The notes under the pieces are model-generated. The model made no database searches. It was not told where the DNA came from and was given only the letters and a program-made list of their open reading frames with translations. A program made the translations under genes and the position numbers. DNA of 9,158 bases from JAVVFH01 sp032250585 (GTDB lineage: Bacteria > Pseudomonadota > Gammaproteobacteria > Xanthomonadales > SZUA-36). Shown here one piece after another: positions 6,247-9,158 of this stretch (position 1 is its first letter; each line of letters starts with the position of its first letter). The DNA lies in the NCBI GenBank assembly GCA_032250585.1, contig JAVVFH010000142.1, positions 1 to 9,158 on the forward strand, written 5' to 3'.

Positions 6247-6422
6247 GCAAAAAGTCGGTCCACGCGTTGCGGCAAAGTTTCGATGATGCGCTTTTTCTCA
6301 CTTTCGGTGAAGGAGAGCCAGTGCATGATTTCATCGAGGGTTCGAAAACAGCCGAGACAATAACCGTCCTGCCCCATCGTGCAAATACCGATACAAGGCG
6401 AATTGGAAAGATCTTCAGGCAT
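6243..6422 (-). CDS. DUF1289 domain-containing small protein, four-cysteine motif
   Basis: This 59-residue protein has the DUF1289 pattern SPCIGICTMGQDGYCLGCFRT: cysteines at 10, 14, 22 and 25 (C-X3-C-X7-C-X2-C), followed by RTLDEIMHW. Four cysteines in this arrangement suggest a bound metal or Fe-S cluster; the family has no settled function. The ATG at 6422 was chosen. An upstream in-frame GTG at 6500 would put the N-terminus inside the terminator of the preceding FKBP gene, so it is rejected. The ribosome site is weak (GGCGG, 7 bases upstream). It is the first gene of the operon with nudL and sseA, overlapping nudL by four bases. No promoter was recognised in the roughly 60 bases between the FKBP terminator and the start. 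DUF1289 genes are often found with metabolic genes, so the context gives little functional information. Confidence 0.88.
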   Translation of the reverse strand: MPEDLSNSPCIGICTMGQDGYCLGCFRTLDEIMHWLSFTESEKKRIIETLPQRVDRLFA

Positions 6423-6484
6423 GGTATTACCGCCGCGGTTCTCGACCTCAGGAAATGACCGGGTTCGGGAAAACGCGATCGCCC

Positions 6485-6513
6485 AAAAAAACGGGGCCAC
6501 ATGGCGACCCCGT
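6485..6513 (-). terminator. Rho-independent terminator of the FKBP gene
   Basis: On the minus strand ACGGGG (6513-6508) pairs with CCCCGT (6496-6491), closed further by a C-G pair and a G-T wobble, and is followed by seven T residues (6491-6485). It begins 6 bases after the FKBP stop. It insulates the isomerase gene from the DUF1289 operon downstream. Confidence 0.88.
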
Positions 6514-6519
6514 TAGAAA

Positions 6520-7200
6520 TTACTCGACGATTTCGATCAGCTTCAGGTCGAACATCAAGGCTTCGTTCGGGCCAACCGGGGGATTGCCGCGTGCTCCGAA
6601 GGCCAGTTCCGGCGGCACGAAGATTTGCCAGGTGGCACCGGTCTTCATCAGCGGCAGCACTTCCTGCCAGCCTTTGAGCACCGAGTCGACGGTAAATTCT
6701 TCGGGCACACCGCGGGCAAAGGAACTGTCGAATTCCAGGCCATCGACCTTGGAGCCACGATAGTGAACCTTCACGGTGCTGTCCATGCCGGGACGGGCGC
6801 CCTCACCTTCCTCGATGATGCGGTATTGAATTCCGCTCGGGAGGGCAACGATGCCGTTCTTGCTCAGATTATTGGCCAGAAACTCTTCCGACTTCTTCTG
6901 GTTCTCTTCAGCCAGTTTCTTGAAAGCTTCCGCCTGCTCCTGGCGAACCCTCTGCTGCAATTCAGTCAGCAAAGCCGTCATTTCTTCCGGCGGAATCTTC
7001 GGATCCGTGCTGGCGACGGCATCACGAATCGCCGTGATGAGGGTTTCGACGTCGAACTCATCACTGCGGCGCTTGATGTCGCCACCCATGTCCCAGCCAA
7101 CCGCATAGCTGAGCTTGCCCTTGTCCGTTGTTAAGTCCTGGGCCATTGCGGGGCCCGTCATAAGCGCAATCAGAATGATGAGCGCGAATAAAAATCGCAT
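6520..7200 (-). CDS. Exported FKBP-type peptidyl-prolyl cis-trans isomerase (Mip/FkpA-like)
   Basis: It is predicted to catalyse proline cis-trans isomerisation and assist folding of envelope proteins in the periplasm. The 226 residues comprise a signal peptide (MRFLFALIILIALM..., cleavage after AMA at residue 20), an N-terminal dimerisation domain (about 26-75, with KLSYAVGWDMGGDI), a long charged helix (about 78-112) and a C-terminal FKBP domain (about 136-226). Active-site landmarks are Tyr147, Phe157-Asp158, Trp178 in GWQEVLPLM, and VPPELAFG...PPVGPN. The usual Tyr of LAYG is Phe201 here, a conservative change at a ligand-contact site. Length and layout fit Mip (about 230). The ATG at 7200 was chosen because GGGAGG lies 9 bases upstream and a signal peptide follows at once; an ATG at 7239 lies upstream of that ribosome site. 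It is divergent from pspABC, which fits an envelope-stress neighbourhood but does not prove co-regulation. Confidence 0.93.
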   Translation of the reverse strand: MRFLFALIILIALMTGPAMAQDLTTDKGKLSYAVGWDMGGDIKRRSDEFDVETLITAIRDAVASTDPKIPPEEMTALLTELQQRVRQEQAEAFKKLAEENQKKSEEFLANNLSKNGIVALPSGIQYRIIEEGEGARPGMDSTVKVHYRGSKVDGLEFDSSFARGVPEEFTVDSVLKGWQEVLPLMKTGATWQIFVPPELAFGARGNPPVGPNEALMFDLKLIEIVE

Positions 7201-7481
7201 CAGGTATATCCTCCCGGTAATTCGCAAACCCGACGTCATGCCGGCTTGTCAAAAGTGAGGTATTTTACAGGAGCGCAGCATTCCATGCCATGCGCAATCC
7301 ACCCGTTCGGCAAGCCCGGCCGAAACCGGATGCCTGGCCCAACCCTAGACCCTGAATTTGGGCTTGAGTTTCCACCATTTCTTAGCGGATTTGGCCACAC
7401 CAACTGGACCATTAACTGTCACGGTCACCTATAAAATAAATTAACCCTTTAAAGTCAACAACCTGAAAGGATTTCGGTTAC
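7201..7481. other. Divergent non-coding region between the FKBP gene and pspA
   Basis: No convincing gene is present. The part near 7381-7429 lies about 80-126 bases upstream of the expected pspA transcription start, where PspF enhancer sites normally sit. It contains partly symmetric sequence: TGGCCA (7392-7397), CCAACTGG (7400-7407) and GGTCACC (7423-7429). An AT-rich stretch (7430-7456, TATAAAATAAATTAACCC) between that area and the promoter could bind a DNA-bending protein such as IHF, but no good IHF consensus was found. A small GC hairpin occurs at 7309-7334. A perfect TTGACA on the minus strand (7252-7247) has no good -10 partner for the FKBP gene. Confidence 0.35.
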
Positions 7482-7497
7482 TGGCACGAAGTCTGCA
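7482..7497 (+). promoter_or_regulatory. Sigma-54 (-24/-12) promoter of pspABC
   Basis: TGGCACG-N4-CTGCA has the invariant GG (7483-7484) and GC (7494-7495) separated by exactly 10 bases, as needed for RpoN promoters (TGGCACG-N4-TTGCA); only the first T of TTGCA differs. Transcription should start about 12 bases beyond, near 7507, leaving a leader of about 29 bases before pspA. In enterobacteria psp is driven by sigma-54 with the enhancer protein PspF, so the position supports the call. Confidence 0.88.
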
Positions 7498-7535
7498 TTA
7501 ATACAGGTGAAAATTTGCACACCAGGAGTAATGAC

Positions 7536-8216
7536 ATGGGTATTTTTTCTCGCTTCGGCGACATCGTAAACGCCAACATCAACGCGGTGTTGGAAAAGGC
7601 CGAGGATCCCGAAAAAATCATTCGGCTGATGATCCAGGAAATGGAAGACACTTTGGTGGAAATCCGCTCGGCCGCGGCCAAGTGTATCGCAGACCGCAAG
7701 GAAATCGGACGACACATCGAACGACTCGAACACGAAAAGAAGGAATGGGCGCGCAGGGCCGAGCTGGCGCTGCGTCGGGACCGCGAAGACCTGGCCCGAG
7801 CCGCACTGGGGGAAAAGCAGGCCATTGAAGACCACTGCAGGAAACTGATAGCTGAGAGTGAAAGCCTGGATGGGCAACTGGAAAAGTTCACATCGGACAT
7901 CACGCAACTGCAGAGCAAGCTGAACGATGCGAAAACCCGTCAGCGCAGCATCGTGATCCGGCACAAGACGGCCACCTCGCAGTTGTCCGCCCGCAAGCAC
8001 ATACACAGTGACCGCATCGATGAAATGCTGTTCCGCTTCGAAAACGCCGAACGGAAGATCGACCGGGTCGAGTCGGAAGCGGAAGCCATCGGCATGGGCC
8101 GGGGAAAAAGTCTCGCAGACGAAATTGCCGGCCTGGAGGAAGACGACCGCGTCGAAGCCGAATTGGCCCAGCTGAAATCGCGCGTCGGCGAGCAGAAGGA
8201 GAAAGACAATGGGTGA
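7536..8216 (+). CDS. pspA: Phage shock protein A (PspA)
   Basis: PspA is a peripheral membrane protein of the ESCRT-III/Vipp1 superfamily. It holds the activator PspF inactive in normal conditions and, on membrane damage, binds and stabilises the inner membrane. The 226 residues (E. coli 222) are almost entirely helical. They begin with the hallmark GIFSRFGDIVNANINAVLEK, an amphipathic helix, then EDPEKIIRLMIQEMEDTLVE, and include the conserved RREDLARAAL-like segment (RDREDLARAALGEKQ). The ATG at 7536 was chosen because AGGAG lies 7 bases upstream and the product then starts MGIFSRF as in the family. A TTG further upstream would add 7 residues and is not supported. It is the first gene behind the sigma-54 promoter at 7482-7497 and overlaps pspB by 8 bases. 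Confidence 0.98.
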   Translation: MGIFSRFGDIVNANINAVLEKAEDPEKIIRLMIQEMEDTLVEIRSAAAKCIADRKEIGRHIERLEHEKKEWARRAELALRRDREDLARAALGEKQAIEDHCRKLIAESESLDGQLEKFTSDITQLQSKLNDAKTRQRSIVIRHKTATSQLSARKHIHSDRIDEMLFRFENAERKIDRVESEAEAIGMGRGKSLADEIAGLEEDDRVEAELAQLKSRVGEQKEKDNG

Positions 8217-8427
8217 GGTACTTGCGCTTGTCTTCCTGACAGTCTGCGCGCCCTTGTGGATCATCTTCCATTACGTAACCAAGATGAAGACCGCCAAGGG
8301 TTTGACCACCGAGGACGAAAAGATGCTCAGCGAGGTGTGGGAATCCGCGAACAGGATGGAAGAGCGTATCAACACGCTGGAGCGAATCCTCGACATCGAG
8401 GCGCCGGACTGGAGGAAACGCATATGA
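8209..8427 (+). CDS. pspB: Phage shock protein B (PspB), inner-membrane stress sensor subunit
   Basis: PspB works with PspC in the inner membrane to release PspA from PspF when the membrane is stressed. The 72 residues (E. coli 74) have one N-terminal membrane segment (VLALVFLTVCAPLWIIFHYV, about 4-23) followed by a cytoplasmic charged helix with coiled-coil character (about 38-64, ANRMEERINTLERILD), ending DWRKRI. AAGGAG lies 7 bases before the ATG, inside the 3' end of pspA. The start overlaps pspA by 8 bases and the stop overlaps pspC by 4, so stoichiometric coupled translation is likely. Confidence 0.96.
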   Translation: MGEVLALVFLTVCAPLWIIFHYVTKMKTAKGLTTEDEKMLSEVWESANRMEERINTLERILDIEAPDWRKRI

Positions 8428-8816
8428 GCGATTTCTACAAACGGGATAACCCGCACCGCCTGTACCGGGACAAGCAAAACGCGATGCTGGCCGGCGTATG
8501 CGCCGGCATCGCGGAATATTTTGGTTTCAATCGCAGAGGCACGCGACTGGTCCTCATCCTTCTGCTGCTGTTGCCGCCGTTTTTCGCCTTTGTGGTCGTT
8601 GCCTATGCGATTCTTGCCATCGTGCTGCCGGTCAAGCCGGACAACTTGTATGAAACGCAGGATCAGGCTGATTTCTGGCGCGGGGTCAGCAATGCACCCG
8701 CCGACGTGTTCGGAGCAGTCCGGCATCGCTTCCGGGAGTTGAACCGGCGACTTGAGCGCATGGAAGCCTTCGTCACCTCGAAAGAATTCGAGATCGATCG
8801 CGAATTGGGCCGGTGA
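8424..8816 (+). CDS. pspC: Phage shock protein C (PspC)
   Basis: PspC is the partner of PspB in sensing inner-membrane stress and, in some species, in tolerance of mislocalised secretins. The 130 residues (E. coli about 119) carry a PspC domain: RLYRDKQNAMLAGVCAGIAEYFG (about 12-34, with the family AGVCAGIAEYF motif). A long hydrophobic stretch follows (about 41-70, LVLILLLLLPPFFAFVVVAYAILAIVLPV). The C-terminus is a predicted coiled coil (about 97-128, with RHRFRELNRRLERMEAFV). The ATG at 8424 overlaps the pspB stop (ATGA), with GGAGG 8 bases upstream. No pspD-like gene follows. A 6-base inverted repeat (GGGCCG/CGGCCC) straddles the stop, but without a T-run. Confidence 0.96.
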   Translation: MSDFYKRDNPHRLYRDKQNAMLAGVCAGIAEYFGFNRRGTRLVLILLLLLPPFFAFVVVAYAILAIVLPVKPDNLYETQDQADFWRGVSNAPADVFGAVRHRFRELNRRLERMEAFVTSKEFEIDRELGR

Positions 8817-9052
8817 TGGAAGCAGTACGGCCCCGTTCAGCCCACCTGACAAGGAGCTAAGCCTTGCGACGTTGAGCTGTAACGAAATGCGTCCAGACTA
8901 CGTCATTGATTGGCGAACCCGGCAAAGCTGATAGAGTATGCAAAAGATTGAAAACCTCGCGCCACGCAACGGACCTGGAGTCCAGCATACAATCGGCTAA
9001 TCAACCGGCCCTCAGACCTCCGGCACGGCAGAATGCGAAGACAGCGCGAACG
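8817..9052. other. Non-coding region downstream of pspC
   Basis: No gene, strong terminator or recognised regulatory site was found in this stretch. One plus-strand frame is open from 8876 to the right edge but has no ATG. The only ATG-initiated frame of note here (8938) codes for about 20 residues and has no ribosome site. Confidence 0.4.
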
Positions 9053-9158
9053 GTGTCGCCAGAACCCCTGTTTTCGTCCCCCTGGCTGGCCCTGATCGCC
9101 ATACTGCGAAAAGAATTTTTTGCCACCCCAAGGCAAGCGCTGGCGGCTGCGAAACAAT
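9053..9158 (+). CDS. Possible start of a gene cut by the right edge, unknown
   Basis: From a GTG at 9053 the frame reads VSPEPLFSSPWLALIAIL and continues with a charged, then alanine-rich stretch to the window end (35 codons). The pattern (short polar lead, hydrophobic patch, basic/amphipathic run) looks more protein-like than the opposite-strand frame, which is Arg/Gly-rich. The ribosome site is weak, and the same frame is open further upstream to 8876 with only TTG starts, so start and reality are both uncertain. No family recognised. Confidence 0.25.
   Translation, partial: MSPEPLFSSPWLALIAILRKEFFATPRQALAAAKQ

Noticed and set aside
7224..7252. Minus-strand TTGACA as a -35 box for the FKBP gene
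   Set aside because: The sequence 16-19 bases downstream has no -10-like hexamer. A TAAAAT on the same strand (7267-7262) has no -35 partner either.
7309..7334. Small GC-rich hairpin upstream of pspA as a regulatory RNA
   Set aside because: Interrupted short stems, no terminator and no promoter around it.
7246..7434. 62-codon frame in the region between the FKBP gene and pspA
   Set aside because: Non-ATG start, no ribosome site, no recognisable feature; the region is better explained as regulatory.
8807..8833. GGGCCG/CGGCCC inverted repeat at the pspC stop as a terminator
   Set aside because: The 15-base loop and the lack of a T-run make it a poor intrinsic terminator.
8903..9157. 84-codon minus-strand frame at the right edge
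   Set aside because: TTG start at the edge, Arg/Gly-rich translation with no recognisable feature.

Overview
The window looks like an ordinary stretch of chromosome from a moderately GC-rich gammaproteobacterium. The main pointers are a pspABC operon of the enterobacterial type behind a sigma-54 promoter, an SseA-type sulfurtransferase, a NudL-type CoA pyrophosphatase, a Mip/FkpA-type FKBP isomerase and a DUF1289 protein. This placement is inferred from gene families; no rRNA or other phylogenetic marker is present beyond the end of uvrA. No tRNA, rRNA, CRISPR array, transposase or phage gene was seen.

Layout. (1) 1-1074: the 3' end of uvrA (+), which meets stop-to-stop a copper-chaperone lipoprotein of the PCu(A)C family (1075-1533, -). 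(2) 1534-1796: a divergent intergenic region holding a 105-bp inverted-repeat element (1586-1690) of the 'GTCATTCCCGC' type. (3) 1797-3305: a secreted DUF4139 protein (+), followed by a direct repeat and a good hairpin-plus-T terminator. (4) 3531-3911: a small secreted His/Tyr/Gly-rich basic protein of unknown function (-). (5) 3912-3998: a short divergent promoter region with a perfect 14-bp palindrome lying over a predicted -10 box. (6) 3999-4748: an enoyl-CoA hydratase/isomerase family protein with ECI1-type signatures (+). (7) 4778-6422: a tightly packed minus-strand operon, DUF1289 - CoA pyrophosphatase - sulfurtransferase, with a 4-base start/stop overlap at each junction. (8) 6520-7200: an exported FKBP-type prolyl isomerase (-) with its own strong terminator. 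(9) 7201-7535: a 335-bp divergent regulatory region ending in a near-consensus sigma-54 promoter. (10) 7536-8816: pspA-pspB-pspC (+), with overlapping genes. (11) 8817-9158: mostly non-coding, with a possible reading frame that runs off the right edge.

How the genes fit together. Envelope functions dominate: the PCu(A)C copper lipoprotein, the DUF4139 protein, the His-rich exported protein, the periplasmic FKBP chaperone and the Psp membrane-stress operon. The middle block (ECI-like isomerase, CoA pyrophosphatase, sulfurtransferase) is cytoplasmic acyl-CoA and sulfur metabolism. I found no clear new defence or mobile system. The points most worth a second look are the uncharacterised His/Tyr-rich exported protein with its neighbours, the palindrome over the promoter at 3941-3954, the inverted-repeat element at 1586-1690, the DUF1289-nudL-sseA overlap chain, and the psp promoter without an adjacent pspF.
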